From Pseudomonadota bacterium (GTDB taxonomy: Bacteria > Pseudomonadota > Gammaproteobacteria > Burkholderiales > Burkholderiaceae_C), in assembly GCA_018241225.1 (NCBI GenBank), contig JAFEEG010000044.1, positions 32,443-96,442 on the forward strand: a stretch of DNA of 64,000 nucleotides, in the 5' to 3' direction. Below, in pieces: positions 43,870-51,501 of the stretch. The notes under the pieces were generated by a model. It searched no databases, was not told where the DNA came from, and worked only from the letters and a program-made list of their open reading frames with translations. The first letter of the stretch is position 1; every line of letters starts with the position of its first letter. Made by a program: the position numbers and the translations under genes.

Positions 43870-44703
43870 TTACTTCGCAAATCGCTTGCGCGTGAGTGCC
43901 AGTGCGATCCAGAAAGCGACGATCGTGTAGGCCGCCAGCACCAGCGCATGCACCGCCCAGTCGGTGGGCCACTGGTCCATGAACAGGGGCCGCACCAGCG
44001 CCACCGCGTTGGCCAGCGGCAGCCAGTTGGCAATGGTGTGCACCACGCCCGGCAGTTGTTCCAGCGGGAAGAATACGCCCGAGAGGAACATCATCGGCGT
44101 CATGAACAGCGTGAAGTAGTAGGTGAAGAAGTCGTAGCCCTTGGCCAGCGCATTGAAGATGAGCGCAATGCACGAGAAAGTGATGCCCACCCCCGCCAGC
44201 ACCAGCCACGCCACGATGAGCTTGGGGCTGTGACTGATGCCCAGCGCCAGCATCACGAACAGGATGGCGGTGACGGTGAAGATGGCCTTGAAGGCGGCCC
44301 ACAGCATTTCGGCCAGCACAATGTCGTCAAGCCCCACCGGCGCGTTCATGATGCCGTCCCAGGTCTTTTGCACGTGCATGCGCGAGAAGGCCGAGTACAG
44401 CGCCTCGAAGCTGGCGGCGTTCATCGCGCTCATGCAGATCGAGCCGCTGGCCAGGAACAGGATGTAGCGCACGTTCTCGCCGCCGACTTGAACCGTGCCC
44501 ACCAGCGCGCCCATGCCGTAGCCAAAGGCCACCAGCCAGATCAGCGGCTCGGCGATGTTGCCGATCAGGCTGGGGATGGCCAGCTTGCGCCACACCAGCA
44601 GGTTGCGCAGGAACACGGGCCACCAGCGCAGCGTGAGCTGCGGCGCGCGCCAGTGCGAGGGCGCGACGGGAGCGGTGGCGGCAAGCGTTTGGGTGTTGTC
44701 CAT
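43870..44703 (-). CDS. NodJ-like ABC-2 type export permease
   Basis: A 277-residue permease. ABC-2 hallmarks: LVWRKLAIPSLIGNIAEPLI, the motif FMTPMMFLSGVFFPLEQLPG and WLPLANAVALVRPLFM. This is the NodJ/DRA partner family. It is four bases downstream of the NodI-like gene and forms the transmembrane part of the exporter. Betaproteobacteria carry such pairs without nodulation genes; the native cargo is not established. Confidence 0.87.
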   Translation of the reverse strand: MDNTQTLAATAPVAPSHWRAPQLTLRWWPVFLRNLLVWRKLAIPSLIGNIAEPLIWLVAFGYGMGALVGTVQVGGENVRYILFLASGSICMSAMNAASFEALYSAFSRMHVQKTWDGIMNAPVGLDDIVLAEMLWAAFKAIFTVTAILFVMLALGISHSPKLIVAWLVLAGVGITFSCIALIFNALAKGYDFFTYYFTLFMTPMMFLSGVFFPLEQLPGVVHTIANWLPLANAVALVRPLFMDQWPTDWAVHALVLAAYTIVAFWIALALTRKRFAK

Positions 44704-44707
44704 TTGG

Positions 44708-45640
44708 TCAACCGTCCTCTCTGATCTGGCGGCCCGTCAGCTTGAGGAACAGGTCCTCCAGGTTGGCTGGGCGGTGAAAGGTGCGCAGGCCCGCGTGCTG
44801 GCCCAGGGCGTCGAGCAGCCGGCGTGCATCCTGCGTGTAGAAGAACACCGTCTCGCCGCTGACTTCCACGCGCGCCGCCAGCTCCTTGAGCGGCGACTGT
44901 GCCAGCGTGAGCGCGCCGTTGCCGTACACCTCCACCACGTCTGGCTCCAGGTGCTGGGCAATCAGCTCGCGCGGGCGGCCTTCGGCGATCTTGCGGCCAT
45001 GGTCCAGCACGATCAGGCGCGAGCACAGGCGCTCGGCCTCGTCCATGAAGTGCGTGGTCAGCAGGATCGACTTGCCCTGCTGCAGCAGCAGCTGCAGCCG
45101 CTCCCACATCAGGTGGCGCGCCTGCGGGTCCAGGCCGGTGGTGGGCTCGTCCAGCATGAGCAGCTTGGGGTCGTTCACCAGTGCGCGCGCCAGCGACAGG
45201 CGCCGGCGCATGCCGCCCGACAGCTCGCCCGGCTTGGCATTGGCCTTGTGCGAGAGCGCAGCGAACTCCAGCAGCTTCGGAATGCGGCCTTGCATCGTCT
45301 TCTTGCCGATGCCGAAATAGCGTGCGTAGACCAGCAGGTTCTCGGCGCAGCTGAAGTCTGGATCGAGCGTGTCGAACTGGGTCACCACACCCAGCTGCGC
45401 CTTGATGACCCGCGCGTCCTGCGGCATCACGTGGCCCAGCGCCTCGATGCGGCCGGCGTCGGGCTCGGTCAGGCCCAGGCACATGCGGATGGTGGTGGTC
45501 TTGCCCGCGCCGTTGGGGCCGATCACCCCCAGGCATTCGCCCGGCGCGATGTCGAAGGACAGGTCGTTGACCACGACCTGATCGCCATAGTGCCTGCGCA
45601 GCGCAGTGGCAGCAAAGAGCGGGGTGGCGTTGATTTGCAC
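44708..45640 (-). CDS. NodI-like ABC transporter ATP-binding protein
   Basis: A 310-residue ATPase. Walker A is GPNGAGKTT (in VIGPNGAGKTTTIRMCLGL), the signature is ELSGGMRRRLSLARAL, Walker B LLMLDEPTTGLDPQARHLMW. The length and the trailing 75-residue region match NodI/DRA-type ATPases that pair with ABC-2 permeases. The window has no nod-factor synthesis genes, so the name denotes family only. Upstream, a short gap separates it from the ABM gene. Confidence 0.88.
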   Translation of the reverse strand: MQINATPLFAATALRRHYGDQVVVNDLSFDIAPGECLGVIGPNGAGKTTTIRMCLGLTEPDAGRIEALGHVMPQDARVIKAQLGVVTQFDTLDPDFSCAENLLVYARYFGIGKKTMQGRIPKLLEFAALSHKANAKPGELSGGMRRRLSLARALVNDPKLLMLDEPTTGLDPQARHLMWERLQLLLQQGKSILLTTHFMDEAERLCSRLIVLDHGRKIAEGRPRELIAQHLEPDVVEVYGNGALTLAQSPLKELAARVEVSGETVFFYTQDARRLLDALGQHAGLRTFHRPANLEDLFLKLTGRQIREDG

Positions 45641-45725
45641 CGGGCCATTGTGGCTCAGCGGGCCCGGTTCATTGTTCGTGTTGGGGAAACAAAGAAGGAG
45701 CGGGCGCGGCCTTCCTGGCCCGTGC

Positions 45726-46070
45726 TCAGCCGTGCACGACGCGGCTATCGCCCGGCGCCTGTTCGCGCTCGTTCATGCCGTAGTCGCGCACCACCTCGAC
45801 CACGCGCAGGCGGTAGTCGGCAAACACCTGTTGGCGGCCGGCGGTCTGGACCCGGCGATGCGCCTCGCGCTGGCGCCACTGAGTCAGGGCCGCTTCATCG
45901 CGCCAGAAGCTCAGGCTGAGCATCTTGTCCGGGTCCGCCAGGCTCTGGAAGCGCTCGACGGAAATGAATCCATCCATCTGCTCCAGCCCGCTGCGCAGGC
46001 GCGCTGCCACTTGCAGGTAGGGATCGCGCTGGCCAGGGGCAGGGCGCCCTTCGAAGATCACGGCGTGCAT
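45726..46070 (-). CDS. Antibiotic-biosynthesis-monooxygenase (ABM) domain protein
   Basis: A 114-residue dimeric ferredoxin-like ABM-domain protein: FISVERFQSLADPDKMLSLS then FWRDEAALTQWRQREAHRRV. ABM-fold proteins include small cofactor-free monooxygenases and heme-degrading enzymes. AAGGAG precedes the ATG at 46070. It lies 37 bp after the P450 stop on the same strand, so the two are almost surely co-transcribed and controlled together from the 47307-47391 region. Confidence 0.85.
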   Translation of the reverse strand: MHAVIFEGRPAPGQRDPYLQVAARLRSGLEQMDGFISVERFQSLADPDKMLSLSFWRDEAALTQWRQREAHRRVQTAGRQQVFADYRLRVVEVVRDYGMNEREQAPGDSRVVHG

Positions 46071-46107
46071 AGAGGGGGCTCCTTGTGGCTCTTTCGTGGA
46101 CGCGTTG

Positions 46108-47307
46108 TCAGGCCCTGTGCAGCGCGGCATCGTCGGCAAAGCAAGGAATGCGGGCGTTGACCGAGGGGCGGTAGCCGCGTAGCGCAGGCAACTGCGCACC
46201 CGGCCGGAGCCAAGACGACTGTTCGCGCAGCGCCAGCAGGCCGTGCGCGGCCAGCTGCTGCGCCAGGGGCTGGCCGGGGCAGGCATGCGGGCCGTGGCCG
46301 AAACCCAGGAGCCGGTGGGCGGGGCGATCCAGCTCGAAGCAGTCGGGGGCGTGGGGCTCGAATTGCGGGTCGCGCTGCGCCGCGGCCAGCACCAGCAGGA
46401 TGGCATCGCCGGGCTGCAGATCCGTGCCCATGAAATGCAAAGGCTCGGCGACGAAGCGACGCGTGTTGTGCACGGCGGGGTCATGGCGCGCGGTTTCTGC
46501 CACGAGCGCCAGGGCCGTGGTCGCTTGTGCATCGGCCTCGAAGCGTGCGCGCAGCCCCGGCTCGCGCGCCAGCGCCACCAGGCTGTTGCCCATCAGGCCG
46601 GCCGTGGCCTCGCAGGTCTGGGACAGCAGGCCCACCAGGTTGGCCCACAGCACGCGCTGCTGAACCTCGGGTTGCGCATCGGCCTCTTGCAGCACGGCTT
46701 CGAGCAGGCTGCCGGCACGCGGCGATCGGCTGGCCAGCACTTCGAATTGCGCCAGCAGCTGCACGGCTGCGGCGCTTGCCGTCTCAAGCTGGGCAGGGCT
46801 GGACAGGGGCGACAGGCAAGCGACGAACTCGCGCGTCCATTGCGCCAAGGGTGCCAGCTGCGCGGCACCAAAGCCCAGGAGCGCGGCCACCGAGGCCACC
46901 GGCAGCGCAAAGCACCAGTCCTGCAGGCTGCGCACAGAACCGGCCAGCACGTGTGCTGCGTGCTGCACGGCCGCTGGCGCATCGTTTGAACGCAAGCCCG
47001 CCAGGGCGCGTTGCAGCGCCGGCCTGTGCGCTGCGTGCAGCGGCCCGTCGTTCATGCGCACTAGCTGGCCGAAGAGTTCGCCTGCCGGCGTGCCGGCAAT
47101 GGCGCGAGGCACCGGCTCGGCCGCTGGACGAACGCGCAGGGCCGGGTGCGCCAGCACGGCCAGCACCACGTCGGCGCGGGTGGCGATCCATAGGCGCAGC
47201 GTCGGCTCGAAGACCAGCGGCGCGCCGGCGCGCAGCCTTGCATAGAAGGGGTAGGGGGCCGCGTGGGTGACGGCGGCAATCGCGTCGGTGGGGTCTGGGT
47301 TGTGCAT
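46108..47307 (-). CDS. Cytochrome P450
   Basis: A 399-residue soluble bacterial P450. The heme-binding Cys lies in LLGFGHGPHACPGQPLAQQL (F-G-x-G-x-H-x-C-x-G). The E-x-x-R motif is AETARHDP in place of the usual EALR, and the I-helix is ANLVGLLSQTCEATAGLMGN: the typical A-G-x-D/E-T proton-relay Thr is not in its canonical setting, with E-A-T instead. It is divergent from the ArsR-type gene. No ferredoxin partner is next to it. Substrate unknown. Confidence 0.9.
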   Translation of the reverse strand: MHNPDPTDAIAAVTHAAPYPFYARLRAGAPLVFEPTLRLWIATRADVVLAVLAHPALRVRPAAEPVPRAIAGTPAGELFGQLVRMNDGPLHAAHRPALQRALAGLRSNDAPAAVQHAAHVLAGSVRSLQDWCFALPVASVAALLGFGAAQLAPLAQWTREFVACLSPLSSPAQLETASAAAVQLLAQFEVLASRSPRAGSLLEAVLQEADAQPEVQQRVLWANLVGLLSQTCEATAGLMGNSLVALAREPGLRARFEADAQATTALALVAETARHDPAVHNTRRFVAEPLHFMGTDLQPGDAILLVLAAAQRDPQFEPHAPDCFELDRPAHRLLGFGHGPHACPGQPLAQQLAAHGLLALREQSSWLRPGAQLPALRGYRPSVNARIPCFADDAALHRA

Positions 47308-47334
47308 GGCACGCAGTGTGCTGCGCGTGGCGCG

Positions 47335-47358
47335 ACAACACTTCGTTGTGCAACGAAG
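47335..47358. promoter_or_regulatory. Overlapping palindromes, operator of the ArsR/P450 promoters
   Basis: Two overlapping inverted repeats in the divergent intergenic region. CTTCGTTG (47341-47348) and CAACGAAG (47351-47358) form a perfect 8-bp pair with spacer TG, and ACAAC (47335-47339) with GTTGT (47345-47349) forms a second pair. They are 28-50 bp upstream of the P450 start and about 25-50 bp upstream of the ArsR start. This is where a dimeric ArsR protein would bind; the link is inferred. Confidence 0.7.
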
Positions 47359-47381
47359 CGTGCATGCGGCGGCGACCTATG

Positions 47382-48104
47382 ATGACCCGCATGACCACGC
47401 CCGATGCCGACCTTCGCCTGGCGCGCCTGGCGGCCGCGATTGCCGAGCCCGCCCGCGCCCGCATGCTGTGCTGCCTGCTGGACGGCCATGCCCGCACGGC
47501 CACTGAGCTGGCGGCCGTGGGCGAGGTGGCGCCTTCCACCGCCAGTGCGCACCTGGCGCGCTTGCAGGCCGAAGGGCTGGTGGCCGCGCAGGCCCAGGGT
47601 AAGCACCGCTACTTTCGCTTGGCCGGCAACGAAGTGGCGTCGGCGCTGGAGGCCCTGCAGGTGGTGGCCGGCGTGGCGCGCCAGCCCTTCGAATCCAGCA
47701 CACCCAGCCGGCTGCGCGCGGCACGCACCTGCTACGACCACCTGGCCGGCGCTGCCGGCGTGGCGCTGCACGACCACTTGCGCGAGCAGGGCTGGATCAC
47801 GCCCGACAGCACGTCGCCCCAGCCCGGCAGCTACCAGCTCAGCGCCGCCGGCGAGCGCGCCATGCAGGCCCTGGGCCTGGACACCGAGGCGGCGCGCGCA
47901 CGCCGCCGCCGATTCGCCTGCGCCTGCCTGGACTGGAGCGAGCGCCGGCCGCACCTGGGCGGCGCGCTAGGCGCGGCATGGCTCGACCTGAGCCTGCAGC
48001 GCGGCTGGTTGCGCCGCGACCTGGACAGCCGCGCGGTGCGTCTCACGCCCAAGGCGCTGCGCGAGGTGCCGCAGCTTTTCGCTGCCAAAGAGGTGTCTTC
48101 ATGA
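47382..48104 (+). CDS. ArsR-family transcriptional regulator, two-domain
   Basis: About 240 residues. The winged-helix domain spans the first 95 residues: ATELAAVGEVAPSTASAHLA then RLQAEGLVAAQAQGKHRYFR. A second, alpha-helical region of about 130 residues follows (ARTCYDHLAGAAGVALHDHL), so this is the long-ArsR class and not a minimal metal sensor; no Cys metal site like ELCVCDL is seen. Start chosen at 47382 (MTRMTTPDADL); the Met at 47391 is an alternative. It probably represses the divergent P450-ABM genes. Confidence 0.85.
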   Translation: MTRMTTPDADLRLARLAAAIAEPARARMLCCLLDGHARTATELAAVGEVAPSTASAHLARLQAEGLVAAQAQGKHRYFRLAGNEVASALEALQVVAGVARQPFESSTPSRLRAARTCYDHLAGAAGVALHDHLREQGWITPDSTSPQPGSYQLSAAGERAMQALGLDTEAARARRRRFACACLDWSERRPHLGGALGAAWLDLSLQRGWLRRDLDSRAVRLTPKALREVPQLFAAKEVSS

Positions 48105-48421
48105 GCAGCCTCCAGTGGCTCGATTTCGACTACAGCGAAGGCGACGACGAGGTCGGCGTGTTCGACGCCCTGGCCAGTGTGCTGCCCCAGCACGCGGATG
48201 CGGTACGCGCCGAGATCGATGCCGTGTTGGCCTGGGCCCAGGCCGAGGGCGGCCGGCGCGCGCCGGTGGAAGAGGGCGGTGACTGGGATGCCGAAATGCA
48301 GGCCAGCGAAGACGCCGGCCCGCCTGTGCGCCACGAGTTCGGCTTCACGATCAGCGGCACGAGCGCCTTCTGCGAGGCCTTTCGCGCGCGCTTCGTGTCG
48401 GAGGACGGCAGCGACTACTGA
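48101..48421 (+). CDS. Hypothetical acidic protein, 106 residues
   Basis: A soluble acidic protein: MSSLQWLDFDYSEGDDEVGV then FDALASVLPQHADAVRAEID. The C-terminal FRARFVSEDGSDY runs to 7 bp inside the end of the convergent amn gene. Its ATG overlaps the ArsR stop by four bases, so it is co-translated with the regulator. No family recognised. Confidence 0.7.
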   Translation: MSSLQWLDFDYSEGDDEVGVFDALASVLPQHADAVRAEIDAVLAWAQAEGGRRAPVEEGGDWDAEMQASEDAGPPVRHEFGFTISGTSAFCEAFRARFVSEDGSDY

Positions 48422-49929
48422 AAAGCCACTTCCGCAAAGCTGCGCAGCTTGCGGCTGTGCAGGCGGCTGGAGCCCTCGCGGCGCAGGATGTCGATGGCCG
48501 CCATGCCGATGCGCAGGTGCTGTTCCACCCGTTCGCGGTAGAAGTGGTTGGCCATGCCCGGCAGCTTGATTTCCCCGTGCAGCGGCTTGTCGCTCACGCA
48601 CAGCAAGGTGCCGTAGGGCACGCGAAAGCGAAATCCGTTGGCGGCGATGGTGGCGCTTTCCATGTCCAGCGCCACGGCGCGGCTCTGGCTGAAGCGGCGC
48701 TGCGGCTGGTTGCCCGGCAGCAGCTCCCAGTTGCGGTTGTCGGTGCTAGCCACAGTACCGGTGCGCATGAGCTTCTTGAGCTCAGGGCCGCTCATCTGCG
48801 TGACCTGCTCTACCGCCGTTTCCAGCGCAAGCTGGATCTCGGACAGGGCCGGTATCGGCACCCACAGCGGCAGCTCTTCGTCCAGCACGTGGTCTTCGCG
48901 CACGTAGGCATGGGCCAGCACGTAATCGCCCAGTTGCTGGCTGGGCCGCAGGCCGGCGCAGTGGCCCAGCATCATCCAGGCGTGCGGGCGCAGCACCGCG
49001 ATGTGGTCGGTGATGGTCTTGGCATTGGCCGGGCCCACGCCGATGTTGACCATGGTGATGCCGCTGTGGTCCTCGCGCACCAGGTGGTAGGCGGGCATCT
49101 GCGGCAGCCTGGGTGGCGGCGTGCCTTGTGTGCCGTCGAGCAGGGCGGCAAACGCTTCCGAGCAGCTGCCAGGCGCCAGGCCGCGCCGGCGTGTGACCAC
49201 GTTGCCCGGCTCGACGAAGGCGATGTACTCGCTGTTCGGGTCGGTCATGGCCTCGCGGCCCAGGCGCACGAACTCGTCGATGTAGAACTGGTAGTTGGTG
49301 AACAGCACGAAGTTCTGGCACCAGTCAGGCGCGGTGCCCGTGTAGTGACGCAGACGGTGCAGCGAATAGTCCACGCGCGCCGCGGTGAACAGCGCCAGCG
49401 GCTGGGCCTCGCCGGGCTTGGGCTCGTAGGTGCCGTTGGCAATGCCGTCGTCCATGGCGCCCAGGTCGGGCAGGTCGAACACGTCGCGCATCAACGCCCG
49501 GCGCTCGGGGCTCATCGAGCCTTCGATGTGATCGTTCTCGGCAAAGGAGAAGTGGATGGGAATGGGCTGCGTGCTGGTGCCGACTTCCAGCTCCACTCCG
49601 TGGTTTTCCAGCAGAAGGCGGAACTGCTCGCGGTAGTAGCGGCGAAACAGGTCGGGGCGGGTGAGGGTGGTCTCGAAGCGGCCCGGCCCGGCCACGAAGC
49701 CGTACGACAGGCCGTTGACCGCCGTGCCGCGCGAGCTGGTGTGCGTGTGCACCCGCACGAAGGGGTAGCAGGCGCGCACCCGGCCCGGCATGTCTTCCCC
49801 GGCCACGAAATCGAGCATGGCATCGCGCAGGTGTTTGAGACCACTCTTGTAGATGCGATCGACCTGTTCGAGGGCAGCGCCGGCATCGGTGAAGCGCTGC
49901 GGGGCAATGAATTCGGGCATGTGTGACAT
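48415..49929 (-). CDS. amn: AMP nucleosidase
   Basis: A 504-residue enzyme that cleaves AMP to adenine and ribose 5-phosphate, regulating the AMP pool. Family blocks are RGTAVNGLSYGFVAGPGRFE, HFSFAENDHIEGSMS, and the nucleoside-phosphorylase-like domain with MVNIGVGPANAKTITDHIAV and ALDMESATIAANGFRFRVPY (the M-E-S acid is the catalytic region). E. coli Amn has about 484 residues. Start at 49929 (MSHMPEFIAPQRF) after a GGAA; an ATG three codons on is possible. Confidence 0.9.
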   Translation of the reverse strand: MSHMPEFIAPQRFTDAGAALEQVDRIYKSGLKHLRDAMLDFVAGEDMPGRVRACYPFVRVHTHTSSRGTAVNGLSYGFVAGPGRFETTLTRPDLFRRYYREQFRLLLENHGVELEVGTSTQPIPIHFSFAENDHIEGSMSPERRALMRDVFDLPDLGAMDDGIANGTYEPKPGEAQPLALFTAARVDYSLHRLRHYTGTAPDWCQNFVLFTNYQFYIDEFVRLGREAMTDPNSEYIAFVEPGNVVTRRRGLAPGSCSEAFAALLDGTQGTPPPRLPQMPAYHLVREDHSGITMVNIGVGPANAKTITDHIAVLRPHAWMMLGHCAGLRPSQQLGDYVLAHAYVREDHVLDEELPLWVPIPALSEIQLALETAVEQVTQMSGPELKKLMRTGTVASTDNRNWELLPGNQPQRRFSQSRAVALDMESATIAANGFRFRVPYGTLLCVSDKPLHGEIKLPGMANHFYRERVEQHLRIGMAAIDILRREGSSRLHSRKLRSFAEVAFQ

Positions 49930-49989
49930 ATGCGTTCCATTGTGCAACGGGGCCGTGACACGCGGGCGATGACGCGCCCGCGGCTTCGG

Positions 49990-51411
49990 TCAGCCCACGC
50001 TGGGCTCGCGCATGGTCACGAACTCTTCGGCCGAGGTAGGGTGGATGCCGATGGTGCGGTCGAAATGCGCCTTGGTAGCGCCCGCCTGCATGGCCACCGC
50101 AAAGCCCTGGACGATCTCGCCGGCCTCGGCGCCCACCATGTGCAGGCCCACCACGCGGTCGGTGGGCTCGTGCACCAGCAGCTTCATGAAGGTGCGCTCG
50201 CTGCGGCCCGAGAGAGTGTGGCGCAGGCTCTTGAATTCGGTGGCGTAGACGATGATCTTGTCGCCGGCGAATTGCTTGCGCGCCTGCGCCTCGGTGTAGC
50301 CGCAGGTGGCGATGTTGGGGTGCGTGAACACCGCCGTAGGCACGAAGTCGTAGTCCGGCGGCTGGCGCGGGCCGCCCTTGCTCTTGGGGTCGGGGAAGAG
50401 TTCGTCCACCACCACCATGGCCTCGGCCAGCGCCACCGGCGTGAGCTGCAGCCGGGTCGAGACATCGCCCAGCGCATACACCCCCCTCTGCGACGTGCGA
50501 TAGCCTGCGTCGACCCGGATGGCGCCGTTCTCGTCCGTCTCGATGCCCGCTTGCGCCAGGCCCAGCCCCTCGGTGTTGGGAATGCGGCCGGTGGCGAACA
50601 GCACCGCGTCGGCGCGCAGCTCCTGGCCGCGGTCGAGCACCACCGTCAGTGCGCCGTCGTCGGCGCGCCGGATCGAGCTCACCTGCACGTTGCAGCGGAT
50701 ATCGATGCCCGTCTTGCCCATTTCGTCCGCGATGAAATGGCGCAGGTCTTCGTCAAAGCCGGTGAGCACGTGGGCGCGGCGCAGCAGCTGCGTCACCAGC
50801 GAGCCCAGCCCCTTGAAGATGGAAGCGAACTCGCAGGCGATGTAGCCGCCACCCACCACCACCAGCCGCTGGGGGAAGGGGTCGAGGTCGAACATGGCGT
50901 CGGACACCATGGCGAGTTCGCGTCCCGGAAAGTCGGGCACGTACGGACGCCCGCCCGTGGCCACGATGACGTGGCGCGCCGTGTGGCGCTCGCCGTTGAC
51001 TTCGACGGTGTGCGCATCGCCTTCGGCAAAGCGCGCATGGCCGCGCAGCACCTTCACGCCCGGACCGTTGAGCAGGTTGAGGTAGACGCCGTTGAGCCGG
51101 CCGATTTCCTTGGCGCGCGCGTCCTTCAGGCGTTGCCAGTCGAAGCGCGGCGCGGACGTCAGCTGCCAGCCATAGCCCTCGGATTCCTCGAACGATTCGG
51201 CATAGCCGGCCGCGTAGCTGTAGAGCTTCTTGGGAATGCAGCCCACGTTGACGCATGTGCCGCCCAGCGCGCCGGATTCAGCCAGCGCCACCTTGGCGCC
51301 GCGCGCTGCGGCCATGCGGGCCGCGCGTACGCCGCCGCTGCCGCCGCCGATCACGAACAGGTCGAAGTCGAAGCTGCGCTGCTTCGAGGAAGAAGAATCT
51401 GCATCCGTCAT
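49990..51411 (-). CDS. gor: Glutathione-disulfide reductase
   Basis: A 473-residue flavoprotein. The FAD motif is DLFVIGGGSGGVRAARMAAA, the redox disulfide is in GGTCVNVGCIPKKL, and the C-terminal proton-relay His lies in GIHPTSAEEFVTMR. The NADPH-site Arg pair is RR in QLLRRAHVLTGFDEDLR. It keeps the cytosolic glutathione pool reduced. AGGAGG sits right before the ATG at 51411. The short Ser-rich N-terminus (MTDADSSSSKQRS) precedes the FAD domain. Confidence 0.93.
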   Translation of the reverse strand: MTDADSSSSKQRSFDFDLFVIGGGSGGVRAARMAAARGAKVALAESGALGGTCVNVGCIPKKLYSYAAGYAESFEESEGYGWQLTSAPRFDWQRLKDARAKEIGRLNGVYLNLLNGPGVKVLRGHARFAEGDAHTVEVNGERHTARHVIVATGGRPYVPDFPGRELAMVSDAMFDLDPFPQRLVVVGGGYIACEFASIFKGLGSLVTQLLRRAHVLTGFDEDLRHFIADEMGKTGIDIRCNVQVSSIRRADDGALTVVLDRGQELRADAVLFATGRIPNTEGLGLAQAGIETDENGAIRVDAGYRTSQRGVYALGDVSTRLQLTPVALAEAMVVVDELFPDPKSKGGPRQPPDYDFVPTAVFTHPNIATCGYTEAQARKQFAGDKIIVYATEFKSLRHTLSGRSERTFMKLLVHEPTDRVVGLHMVGAEAGEIVQGFAVAMQAGATKAHFDRTIGIHPTSAEEFVTMREPSVG

Positions 51412-51501
51412 CAAGAACCTCCTGCTGCGGCACTGTAGCCGCAGCAGCAAAGTCCTTGGGGCCGACAGTGACGGGCGGATGGGGTAGGGCGGCCCGCCCT
51501 G

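Noticed and set aside
44708-45640. Nodulation locus
   Set aside because: NodI/NodJ-like pairs occur widely in betaproteobacteria and no nodABC homologs are in the window.
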